DNA of 45,283 nucleotides from NCBI GenBank assembly GCA_902797035.1, contig CADBRH010000085.1, positions 1 through 45,283 on the forward strand, read 5' to 3'. Shown piece after piece: positions 16,624-24,855 of the stretch (position 1 is the first letter of the stretch; each line of letters begins with the position of its first letter). Both the position numbers and the translations under genes were made by a program. The notes beneath the pieces were generated by a model. It saw nothing but the letters and a program-made list of their open reading frames with translations, did no database searches and was not told where the DNA came from. The stretch is from an uncultured Bacteroidia bacterium (GTDB lineage: Bacteria; Bacteroidota; Bacteroidia; Bacteroidales; UBA932).

Positions 16624-17079
16624 TCAGTCCCCCCGTTCCATTTCCCGCCGGATGTCCTTCTCCTTGATGGTCGCCCGCTTGTCGAAAACCTTCTTGCCCT
16701 TCGCCAGGGCGATCACGAGCTTAGCGTACCCATCGTCGTTGATGAACAGCTTAACCGCCACAATCGTGAGCCCCTTCTCTTTCACGGCCTGGTGGAGATG
16801 GCGAAGCTCCCTCTTGGTGAGGAGCAGCTTGCGGTCCCTCAGAGGCTCGTGCTGGCCCCAAGAGCCCCAGAAATACTTGGCGATGTTCATCCCCTTGACA
16901 AAGAGCTCGTTCCCGACGAAATAGCAGTAAGAGTCAACTAGGGAGACCTTGCCCATCCGGATGGATTTTATCTCGGTGCCGACCAGGACGATGCCCGCCT
17001 CGAAAGTCTCGAGGAACTCGTAGTCGAACGAGGCTTTCTTGTTGCGGATCTCTATCCTATGTTCTTTTTTTGAGGTCAT
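16624..17079 (-). CDS. smpB: SsrA-binding protein SmpB
   Basis: SmpB binds tmRNA and brings it to stalled ribosomes for trans-translation. The 151-aa protein shows the family core: [40 protein letters not shown], then [11 protein letters not shown] and the basic C-terminal tail [16 protein letters not shown] that enters the decoding centre. It is the first gene of a minus-strand run (smpB-miaA-purE-TPR) with one base between it and miaA. Its promoter is at 17099-17130, overlapping the divergent M16 peptidase promoter. Confidence 0.97.
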   Translation of the reverse strand: MTSKKEHRIEIRNKKASFDYEFLETFEAGIVLVGTEIKSIRMGKVSLVDSYCYFVGNELFVKGMNIAKYFWGSWGQHEPLRDRKLLLTKRELRHLHQAVKEKGLTIVAVKLFINDDGYAKLVIALAKGKKVFDKRATIKEKDIRREMERGD

Positions 17080-17098
17080 GGCGCGTGAGCGTGGAATA

Positions 17099-17130
17099 CA
17101 AATATACCACTTTTTTGTGTCGCTGTGAAA
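17099..17130 (-). promoter_or_regulatory. Promoter of smpB operon
   Basis: On the minus strand TATATTTG (17099-17106 reversed) is preceded after 20 bases by TTTC (17127-17130 reversed), a near-consensus Bacteroidota promoter 20 bases before the smpB ATG. Confidence 0.7.
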
Positions 17131-17144
17131 AATGATTAATTTCG
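17114..17144 (+). promoter_or_regulatory. Promoter of the M16 peptidase gene
   Basis: TTTG at 17114-17117, 19 bases, then TAATTTCG at 17137-17144, a -7 box with C in place of the third T of TTTG. It overlaps the divergent smpB promoter. Because it lies downstream of an in-frame ATG at 17132, it also argues that translation starts at 17165. Confidence 0.65.
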
Positions 17145-17164
17145 CGGTCGTTCAATTAATTAAT

Positions 17165-20071
17165 ATGAGAAAGTTTATCCTGGCGTCCGCTGTGGTCGCC
17201 GTGACCCTTTTGGCCGTCTCATGCGCCAAGTACAAGTACGAGACAGTCAAAGGCGATCCCCTCAAGGCTAAGATCTATACCCTTGACAACGGGCTGAAGG
17301 TCTATATGTCAGTCAACAAGGAGACCCCCCGCCTTCAGACGTACATCGCCGTCCGTGTGGGCAGTAAGGATGACCCGCGTGAGACGACGGGTCTTTCCCA
17401 CTATCTGGAACACCTGATGTTCAAGGGGACGGAGAGTTTCGGAACCTCGGATTATGAGGCGGAGAAGCCGATGCTGGACGAGATCAGGGATCTTTTTGAG
17501 ATTTACAGGACCAAGACCGACCCCGACGAGAGGCGGGCGATCTACCATCAGATCGACTCGATCAGCTACGAGGCCTCCAAGATAGCCATTCCAAATGAAT
17601 ACGACAAACTGATGTCCGTCATCGGATCGATCGGTTCCAACGCGTTCACGTCCAATGACATGACTGTCTATACTGAGGATATCCCATCTAACCAGATAGA
17701 GAATTGGGCGAGAATCCAGGCCGACCGGTTCATGCATCCCGTGATCCGCGGCTTCCACACCGAACTTGAGACTGTTTATGAGGAGAAGAACATGAGCCTC
17801 ACCGAGGATGACTCGAAGGCTATGGAGGCCGTCGATTCAGTCCTCTTCGCTCGCCACCCTTATGGCTTGCAGACCACTCTCGGCACCCAGGAGCATCTGA
17901 AGAACCCCTCTATCGTCAACATCGAGAACCACAGGAACAACTTCTATGTCCCGAACAACATCGCCATCTGCGTGTCCGGAGACTTCGACCCCGACTCTTT
18001 CGTGGAGATCGTGGAGAAGTATTTCGGGAGTTGGGAACCCAACCCCGGGATCAAGACTCTTGAATATGAGCCCGAGCAGCCGATCACCACTCCCGTGGAG
18101 AAGACTGTCCACGGTCTTGACGCCGAGTTCGTGATGATCGGTTGGAGGACCCCGGGAGATAAGGACGCGCTCAGGAGTGAGGTAGGGACCATTGTCAGCT
18201 CTATCCTCTACAACGGGAAGGCCGGTCTGGTCGACCTCGACCTTGTCCAGGGCCAGAAGATCGGTGGTTTTTATACCTATAACGCCAATCGTCCGGACTA
18301 CGGCGAGTTCCTTCTGGTCGGCTATCCGCGAGAGGGGCAGTCGCTTGAGGAAGTCCGTGACCTGATGCTGGAGCAAGTCGGCCGCCTCCGGGCGGGAGAC
18401 TTCGACGAGGATCTCATCAAATCCACACTCAACAACTTCAAGCTCAGGAGGATGTCCCAGCTTGAGAGGAACGGCGGGAGGGCGATGTCATTTGTCAACT
18501 CCTTCATCAACTCTCACGATTGGAAGGACGACGCCCTACAGTCAGAACGCCTGGAGAAAGTCACAAAGAGGCAGCTGGTGGACTGGGCCAACGAGTATCT
18601 CGGGGCCAATAGCTACGCGGCCGTGTTCAAGAGAATAGGGGAGGACACGAATATCGACAAGATCGCCGCCCCTGCGATCACTCCGATCGAGACCAACCGC
18701 GGGAAGCAGAGCGACTTCCTGACCGGGATCCAGAATTCCGAGGTGACGCCGATCGAGCCGGTCTTCGTGGATTTCCAGACAGACATGTCCAAGGGTGAGC
18801 TCGCCGGCGGGATCGGTTTCCTTTACAAGAAAAACGAGATCAACGACATCGTCAATGTGAGTCTGGTGTTCGACAAGGGTGTCCAGACTGATCCCAGACT
18901 CTCAATGGCGTTCCGATATCTCGACTATCTCGGTACCCCTTCACGGAGCGCCGAGGATATCAAGAAGGCCATGTATTCACTGGCCTTCACCAACTCATTC
19001 TCGGTCGGCGGCACCCAGACCTCAGTCAGGCTCCGCGGGCTTGACGAGAATCTCGGCGAGGCGATTGACATCGTCGAGGACCTCGTGTTCAACGCCGTGC
19101 CCGACACCGCCATACTATCTTTCCTCAAGGCCGACATACTGAAGGAGCGCGCCGACAGCAAGCTCAGCCAGAGCGCCTGCTTCAACGCCCTCCAGAATTA
19201 TGTCTATTACGGTCCCGAGTACATCAAGGGATCGGCGATGACCGACGAGGAGATTCTCGGGATGACTTCCGAGGAACTGCTTGAGGCCGTGAGAGATCTC
19301 TACTCAAAGAGTCATGAGATCACTTATTACGGCCCTTCCGACGAGGCCGGGGCCAGAAAGACGCTCTCCGAGCGTCATAAGATATCTTCCGATCCACAGC
19401 CTTTGGTCAGGGAGCGTCCGGTCCTCAGGAGGGTGTCCGGAAGCGAGGTTATGCTCGCGCCTTATGACGCCAACCAGTTCTACTATCTGCAGTATTCAGA
19501 CAGGGGGGAGAAGTTCGACGTGGCGAACGACACTGACGTGACGATGTACAACAACTACTTCGGCAGCGGGATGAACGCCATCGTGTTCCAGGAGATGCGC
19601 GAGGCCCGCGGATTGGCATATTCCGCGAAAGCCAGTCTGCTCACCCCGTCATATTCGGGAGACGACTATGTGTTTTACGCGTTCATCGCCTCGCAGAATG
19701 ACAAGCTTAGGGACGCGGTCCTTGCTTTCGACCAGATTATCAACGACATGCCGGAGTCTGAGAAGGCGTTCGAGGTGGCCAAGGCCTCTGTCCTTTCCCA
19801 GCTCCGCACCAGAAGGGTGACCGGAAACAGCGTCTTGAGCGAGTATGTGGCGTTGAGGGAACTTGGACTCTCGGAGAGCCGCGACAAGGCCGTCTTCGAG
19901 AAGGTTCAGGGCATGACTCTGGCCGACGTGAAGGCCTTCCAGGAGAAGTGGATCAAGGACCGTGAATATACCTACGCTTTCCTTGGCTGCGCGGGGGATT
20001 TCGACATGGACTTCATCAACTCGCTCGGCCCCGTGACCTTCCTCACCCTTGAGGATATCTTCGGGTATTAA
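17165..20071 (+). CDS. M16 family zinc metallopeptidase, lipoprotein
   Basis: A pitrilysin/insulinase-type protease of ~968 aa. The signal peptide from [10 protein letters not shown] ends in a lipobox with Cys after LLAVS, so it is membrane anchored in the periplasm or outer membrane. The inverted zinc motif HxxEH is at residues 79-83 (HYLEH), and the third ligand Glu lies downstream in [10 protein letters not shown]. Two M16 halves are present: the catalytic half, and an inactive second half with the usual [14 protein letters not shown] segment. I start at the ATG at 17165 because the upstream in-frame ATG at 17132 lies before the promoter -7 box and would bury the signal peptide. The stop overlaps the convergent metK end by four bases. 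Confidence 0.92.
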   Translation: MRKFILASAVVAVTLLAVSCAKYKYETVKGDPLKAKIYTLDNGLKVYMSVNKETPRLQTYIAVRVGSKDDPRETTGLSHYLEHLMFKGTESFGTSDYEAEKPMLDEIRDLFEIYRTKTDPDERRAIYHQIDSISYEASKIAIPNEYDKLMSVIGSIGSNAFTSNDMTVYTEDIPSNQIENWARIQADRFMHPVIRGFHTELETVYEEKNMSLTEDDSKAMEAVDSVLFARHPYGLQTTLGTQEHLKNPSIVNIENHRNNFYVPNNIAICVSGDFDPDSFVEIVEKYFGSWEPNPGIKTLEYEPEQPITTPVEKTVHGLDAEFVMIGWRTPGDKDALRSEVGTIVSSILYNGKAGLVDLDLVQGQKIGGFYTYNANRPDYGEFLLVGYPREGQSLEEVRDLMLEQVGRLRAGDFDEDLIKSTLNNFKLRRMSQLERNGGRAMSFVNSFINSHDWKDDALQSERLEKVTKRQLVDWANEYLGANSYAAVFKRIGEDTNIDKIAAPAITPIETNRGKQSDFLTGIQNSEVTPIEPVFVDFQTDMSKGELAGGIGFLYKKNEINDIVNVSLVFDKGVQTDPRLSMAFRYLDYLGTPSRSAEDIKKAMYSLAFTNSFSVGGTQTSVRLRGLDENLGEAIDIVEDLVFNAVPDTAILSFLKADILKERADSKLSQSACFNALQNYVYYGPEYIKGSAMTDEEILGMTSEELLEAVRDLYSKSHEITYYGPSDEAGARKTLSERHKISSDPQPLVRERPVLRRVSGSEVMLAPYDANQFYYLQYSDRGEKFDVANDTDVTMYNNYFGSGMNAIVFQEMREARGLAYSAKASLLTPSYSGDDYVFYAFIASQNDKLRDAVLAFDQIINDMPESEKAFEVAKASVLSQLRTRRVTGNSVLSEYVALRELGLSESRDKAVFEKVQGMTLADVKAFQEKWIKDREYTYAFLGCAGDFDMDFINSLGPVTFLTLEDIFGY

Positions 20072-21315
20072 AGGCCGAACCCGGATCTGATCATCTCGAC
20101 GGAGTCCAGTTTTTCCCAGCCGAAGAACTGGACTTCTTCACTGGTTGGCAGCCCGTCCCGGAAGACGGTGACTTTCTTGACATAGGGGTCGCGGCCGAAA
20201 TGGCCGTAGGCCGCCGTGGGGGAGTAAATGGGGTTCTTGAGCCCGAATTTCCTGGTTATGGCCGCGGGGCGCAGGTCGAACATCTGACCGATCCTGAACG
20301 CGATCTCGGCGTCGGGGATTATCCCCGTCCCCTTCGTGTTCACGAATATGCTGACGGGCTTTGCCACGCCGATGGCGTAGGCCAGCTGGACCATCATCAC
20401 ATCCGCCACACCGGCGGCCACCATATTTTTGGCTATATATCTCGCGGCGTAGGCGGCGCTGCGGTCCACCTTGGACGGGTCTTTCCCTGAGAAAGCCCCG
20501 CCGCCGTGGGCGGAATGTCCCCCGTAGGTATCCACTATTATCTTTCTGCCCGTGAGTCCGGTGTCACCGGCGGGACCGCCGATAACGAATTTCCCGGTGG
20601 GGTTGACATGCAAGATGAAATCACCCTTGAAAAGTGACGCGGCGGCCGGGTCGAGCTGGGCTATCACCTTGGGCAGCAGGATATTCCTGACATCAGCCTC
20701 AATCTTGGAACGCATCGCCTCGTCGGTGTCGAACTCGTCGTGCTGTGTGGAAAGGACTATCGTGTGGACCCGAAGCGGAGTCCCGTTTTCCGAATACTCG
20801 ATCGTGTACTGCGACTTGGAGTCAGGCCTCAGGTAGGGCATCAACTCCGGCTCGTAATGACGGATCCTGGCGAGCGTCCAAAGGGTGATGTGCGCCAGAT
20901 GAAGGGCCAGAGGCATGTAGCTCCCGGTTTCCTTGCACGCGTAGCCGAACATCATGCCTTGGTCGCCGGCACCTTGTTCCTCGGGATCCTTCCGGTTAAC
21001 ACCCCGGCCGATGTCCTGGCTTTGCTCGTGGATCTCGGACAGCACCCCGCAGGAGTTGCCGTCGAACATGTACTCGGCCTTGGTATAGCCGATGCGGTTG
21101 ATGACATCGCGGACTGTACCCTGGATGTCCACATAGGCGTCGGAGCGGACCTCGCCTCCGACAATCACTAGCCCGGTGGAACAGAAAGTCTCGCAAGCGA
21201 CCTTGGAGTCGGGGTCCCTGCGCAAAAACTCATCCAGAATAGCGTCTGAGATCTGGTCGGCCACCTTGTCGGGATGGCCCTCGGAGACTGACTCCGAAGT
21301 GAAAAGATAGTTCAT
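20068..21315 (-). CDS. metK: S-adenosylmethionine synthetase
   Basis: MetK makes SAM from methionine and ATP. The 415-aa protein carries the family signatures: [20 protein letters not shown] at the N-terminus, [12 protein letters not shown], and [16 protein letters not shown] for the phosphate loop. It is somewhat longer than the ~385-aa E. coli enzyme, as in other Bacteroidota. The gene is monocistronic: it has its own promoter (21381-21411), a SAM-II riboswitch ending next to the start codon, and a convergent neighbour at its 3' end. Expression should therefore fall when SAM accumulates. Confidence 0.97.
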   Translation of the reverse strand: MNYLFTSESVSEGHPDKVADQISDAILDEFLRRDPDSKVACETFCSTGLVIVGGEVRSDAYVDIQGTVRDVINRIGYTKAEYMFDGNSCGVLSEIHEQSQDIGRGVNRKDPEEQGAGDQGMMFGYACKETGSYMPLALHLAHITLWTLARIRHYEPELMPYLRPDSKSQYTIEYSENGTPLRVHTIVLSTQHDEFDTDEAMRSKIEADVRNILLPKVIAQLDPAAASLFKGDFILHVNPTGKFVIGGPAGDTGLTGRKIIVDTYGGHSAHGGGAFSGKDPSKVDRSAAYAARYIAKNMVAAGVADVMMVQLAYAIGVAKPVSIFVNTKGTGIIPDAEIAFRIGQMFDLRPAAITRKFGLKNPIYSPTAAYGHFGRDPYVKKVTVFRDGLPTSEEVQFFGWEKLDSVEMIRSGFGL

Positions 21316-21317
21316 TT

Positions 21318-21367
21318 CTTTAGCATTTTTTAGACCGAGGTTGCAAGCGGTTCAAATCCGTCCTCGG
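21318..21367 (-). promoter_or_regulatory. SAM-II riboswitch upstream of metK
   Basis: Read on the minus strand: stem CCGAGG, then ACGGATTTGAACCG, then CTTGCAA, closing stem CCTCGG, a short A-rich linker, and GCTAAAG ending two bases before the metK ATG. This matches the SAM-II order of P1 stem, GATTT-AACCG loop, TTGCA, 3' stem strand and GCTAAA pseudoknot strand. Because the pseudoknot strand sits at the ribosome binding position, SAM binding should block translation initiation. The family is known from Alphaproteobacteria and Bacteroidota. Confidence 0.85.
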
Positions 21368-21380
21368 AAGTTTTCGGACG

Positions 21381-21411
21381 CGAAAATAGGAAAACTTCCC
21401 GATATGTCAAA
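21381..21411 (-). promoter_or_regulatory. Promoter of metK
   Basis: On the minus strand TTTG (21408-21411 reversed), 19 bases, TATTTTCG (21381-21388 reversed). The -7 box is again the TAnnTTCG variant. It places the transcript start just before the riboswitch P1 stem. Confidence 0.65.
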
Positions 21412-21482
21412 AACCGGCCGCCGGTGTTGATATCTTTGTTGATAAAAACATGCTTAAGCCGGCGATTCTAAGTGGTTGAATA

Positions 21483-21514
21483 TTTCAGCAAGCCGATTAT
21501 TTGTATTAATTTCG
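21483..21514 (+). promoter_or_regulatory. Probable promoter of the TonB receptor operon
   Basis: TTTC at 21483-21486, 20 bases, TAATTTCG at 21507-21514, giving a leader of about 55 bases before the ATG at 21576. The 21412-21575 gap holds no gene. Confidence 0.55.
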
Positions 21515-21575
21515 CAAGTTGAAAGACATATGAAATAACGAGAACACAGTAATATTTTTCACTTAATTTAAATCT

Positions 21576-24500
21576 ATGGTCCAATCAATCAAAAAAGGAT
21601 TAGCCGCCCTGGTGGCAATCTTCGCGGGAGTGGCGGCCTTCGCCCAGGTCACCACCTCCAGCCTCGCCGGAAACATCAAGGATGAGAACGGCGAACCTTT
21701 GACCGGAGCGGCCGTGGTGGCGGTTCACACGCCATCCGGAACGCAGTACGCCGCCGTGGCCAACATGGACGGTAACTACATGATCAATGGTATGCGTGTC
21801 GGTGGTCCCTACAGGGTCACGATATCTTTCTTGGGCTACCAGACTATTGAGTACACCGACGTTACTCTCCAGCTTGCAGAGTCATTCAACCTGAACGCGC
21901 AGCTCAAGCCGGACAATGAGCAGCTTGAGTCGTCCGTGGTGATCGCCGCCCCGACCTCCAGGTTCACCTCGGTGGTCAAGACCGGCGCCTCCACCAACAT
22001 CTCTACCAGCCAGATCACGGAGATGCCTACCGTCAGCAGGAGTCTGACCGATGTCGCCAAGCTCTCCCCTTACGGTGGTAACGGGTTGAACTTCTCCGGA
22101 TCATCCGGCCGCAGCGCCAACTTCACTGTTGACGGCGCGAATGTGAACAACAACTTCGGTTTGAGCACCGCCCTCCCCGGTGGCGGCAACCCTATCTCGA
22201 TCGACGCCATCGAGGAAGTCCAGGTCGTTGTCTCCCCTTACGATGTCCGCCAGTCCAACTTCATCGGTGGAGGTCTGAACGCCATCACCAAGTCCGGTAC
22301 CAACACCTTCAAGGGTTCCGCCTACATCTATCACCAGAACGAGAACCTTCACGGGAACCGTGTCGACGGTGTGGATCTCGAGAGGAGCAAGGATCGCCAG
22401 AGCACCTATGGCTTCACCCTCGGTGGCCCTATCGTCAAGAACAAGCTCTTCTTCTTCGTGAACGCCGAGAAGACTCCGAGCCCGGGTGAGGTCATCAGGT
22501 GGAGGCCTTCCACTGACGGTGTGGCCGACGAGACCAGGATGATCTCCCGCGTCAAGAAATCCGACGCCGACCAGCTGATCAGCTTCCTGAAGTCCAACTA
22601 CGGCTACGACCCCGGTTCATACGACAACTACAACAAGAGCAACGGAAATGTCAAGTTCCTCGCCCGTTTGGACTGGAACATCAGCCAGAGCCACAAGCTC
22701 GCCCTGAGGTACAACTTCACCAACTCCAACGCCTGGAAGACCCCTTCCACCTCCCGTGACGTTCCCACCCTCAGCAACGGTATGGTCAGCAAGGACGGAC
22801 TCGTGTTCAGCAACTCCCTGTACAATCAGAACAACCAGATTTACACGATCTCGGCCGACCTCAACAGCCGTTTGGGGCAGAATCTCTCCAACCAGTTGCT
22901 GGTCACCTATTCCAACATCCAGGATGTCCGCGACAACGACCCCGACAACTTCTTCCCCTTCGTGGAGATCGCGGCGGGCGACCTTGGTGACAGCGGCAGC
23001 CCTTATATGGACTTCGGTACCGAGCTCTTCACCTACAGGAACAACGTCCAGAACACCGTTCTCAACATCAAGGACGATATCACCTGGTACAAGGGCAACC
23101 ACAAGATCACGGCCGGTCTGAGCTACGAGGCCCAGATGGCTCTCAACACTTACATGCGTAACGGTACGGGTACCTTCCAGTTCGCCAGCCTGAGCGACTT
23201 CTACAACGGGAACGCTCCCATCTCGATGGCTTTCGACTGGGGTTTCGACGGTGAGGAGTATCCTTCCGCCAAGGTCCGCTTCTACCAGATCGGAGCTTAC
23301 GGCCAGGACGAGTGGAACGTCAATGACAAGTTCAAGCTCACCTACGGCCTCCGTGTCGACAACCTGTCGTTCAACAACAACGACATCATGACCAACAACG
23401 CCGCCAAGGCCATCGACTACGGCGGACGTAGCGTTGACACCGGTCAGTGGCCCAAGACCAGCATCCAGTTCAGCCCCCGTGTCGGATTCTCCTGGGACGT
23501 TCTTGGTGACAAGAGACTCAAGATCCGCGGAGGTACCGGTCTGTTCGCCGGCCGTATCCCCCTCGTGTTCTTCACGAACATGCCCACCAACGCCGGTATC
23601 GTGAAGGGCCGTCTGACCCAGATGAAGGATCCCGCCGTGCTTTCCCAGATGATACGTAACGGCAAGCTCGTCACCGATCGCTGGGAGATCCTCAATATCC
23701 TGAACAACATCGATTCGAAGAAGTATCCCAAGACCATCACTCCTGAGTCCGCTCCCGCCCCGAGCGAGATCGCCGGTGTGGATTACAACTTCAAGATGCC
23801 TCAGGTTTGGAAGAGCTCCATCGCCATCGATTACACCCTTCCGGTCGCCTTCCCGTTCACCATCTCCGCCGAGTACATCTTCAACAAGAACATCAACGGC
23901 GTCATGCTGAACAACTACAACATCACGGACGACAACTCCGGTTGGGCCACCTTCAACGGAGCCGACCAGCGTCACATCTATCCCTCTTCCTACAAGTACA
24001 GCAAGGTTGACGCCTACGTCCTCTCTAACACCCATAAGGGTTATGGCTCGATCGCCACGGTCTCCGTCAACGCGGAGCCTGTCAAGGGCCTGTTCTTCAC
24101 AGCCGCCTACACTCACACTGTCAGCAAGGAGATCACCGGTATGCCCGGCTCGAACGCCTCCGCCGCCTGGAAGTATATCCCTTCCGTGGACGGACCGAAC
24201 TTCAACGTGCTCCACAACTCCTCCTACAACCTGCCTGACCGTGTCATGGCCTCCGTCTCCTACACCGACAAGGCTCACAACCACTGGAGCCTCCTCTATG
24301 AGGGACTGCGCTACGCGGGCAACAGCTTCATCTATTCGAATGACATCAACGGCGACGGCAACGCCTACGACCTGATGTACATCCCCGCCGAAAAGAGCCA
24401 GATCCGCTTCATCGACTCCGACAATGAGAATCGTTTCTGGGAGTTCTTGGGTCAGGACAAGTATCTGACCGCGAACCAGGGCAAGTACGCCGAGGCATAC

Positions 24501-24839
24501 GCCGTGACCCAGCCTTTCCGCCACGTGTTCGACTTCCGTTACGCCCATGACTTCATCGTCAAGATCGGCACATCCAAGAACACCCTCCAGCTCAGCCTCG
24601 ACGTCCAGAATGTCGGCAACCTGTTCAATTCCCAGTGGGGTGTGGCCAAGACATGGAGCCCTGACGTGCCCAAGGACACTAACGGCAACGCCAAGATCCT
24701 GAAGTACGAGCGTACCGATCCCGACGGAGTCCCCGTGTTCTCCGCCACCGTTCCTTCCGGTGCCAAGACCTGGGACTTCTCCCACACTCTCTCCAACTGC
24801 TGGTACATGCAGATCGGTGTAAGGTACATGTTCAACTAA
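21576..24839 (+). CDS. Oar-like TonB-dependent outer-membrane receptor
   Basis: A 1087-aa outer-membrane transporter energised by TonB. The signal peptide ends near AAFAQ. A carboxypeptidase-regulatory-like domain follows (SLAGNIKDENGEPLTGAAVV, YMINGMRVGG, YRVTISFLGYQT), then the plug (ISTSQITEMPTVSRSLTDVA, SIDAIEEVQVVVSPYDVRQS), then a long beta-barrel ending in YMQIGVRYMFN. The plug and spacing resemble the Oar subgroup rather than SusC, and no SusD follows. Codon use is strongly biased to C-ending codons, suggesting high expression. A BACON/OB-fold lipoprotein starts 16 bases after the stop and is the likely partner. The ligand is unknown. Confidence 0.9.
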   Translation: MVQSIKKGLAALVAIFAGVAAFAQVTTSSLAGNIKDENGEPLTGAAVVAVHTPSGTQYAAVANMDGNYMINGMRVGGPYRVTISFLGYQTIEYTDVTLQLAESFNLNAQLKPDNEQLESSVVIAAPTSRFTSVVKTGASTNISTSQITEMPTVSRSLTDVAKLSPYGGNGLNFSGSSGRSANFTVDGANVNNNFGLSTALPGGGNPISIDAIEEVQVVVSPYDVRQSNFIGGGLNAITKSGTNTFKGSAYIYHQNENLHGNRVDGVDLERSKDRQSTYGFTLGGPIVKNKLFFFVNAEKTPSPGEVIRWRPSTDGVADETRMISRVKKSDADQLISFLKSNYGYDPGSYDNYNKSNGNVKFLARLDWNISQSHKLALRYNFTNSNAWKTPSTSRDVPTLSNGMVSKDGLVFSNSLYNQNNQIYTISADLNSRLGQNLSNQLLVTYSNIQDVRDNDPDNFFPFVEIAAGDLGDSGSPYMDFGTELFTYRNNVQNTVLNIKDDITWYKGNHKITAGLSYEAQMALNTYMRNGTGTFQFASLSDFYNGNAPISMAFDWGFDGEEYPSAKVRFYQIGAYGQDEWNVNDKFKLTYGLRVDNLSFNNNDIMTNNAAKAIDYGGRSVDTGQWPKTSIQFSPRVGFSWDVLGDKRLKIRGGTGLFAGRIPLVFFTNMPTNAGIVKGRLTQMKDPAVLSQMIRNGKLVTDRWEILNILNNIDSKKYPKTITPESAPAPSEIAGVDYNFKMPQVWKSSIAIDYTLPVAFPFTISAEYIFNKNINGVMLNNYNITDDNSGWATFNGADQRHIYPSSYKYSKVDAYVLSNTHKGYGSIATVSVNAEPVKGLFFTAAYTHTVSKEITGMPGSNASAAWKYIPSVDGPNFNVLHNSSYNLPDRVMASVSYTDKAHNHWSLLYEGLRYAGNSFIYSNDINGDGNAYDLMYIPAEKSQIRFIDSDNENRFWEFLGQDKYLTANQGKYAEAYAVTQPFRHVFDFRYAHDFIVKIGTSKNTLQLSLDVQNVGNLFNSQWGVAKTWSPDVPKDTNGNAKILKYERTDPDGVPVFSATVPSGAKTWDFSHTLSNCWYMQIGVRYMFN

Positions 24840-24855
24840 TATCACAGGCCAGAAT

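Noticed and set aside
17132-17164. Upstream ATG for the M16 peptidase
   Set aside because: It lies before the promoter -7 box and would put 11 residues ahead of a clear lipoprotein signal.
21330-21370. tRNA-like remnant (GGTTCAAATCC with flanking pairing) upstream of metK on the plus strand
   Set aside because: The T-loop resemblance is the complement of the SAM-II loop; read on the minus strand all SAM-II elements are in order next to metK, and no D or anticodon arm exists.
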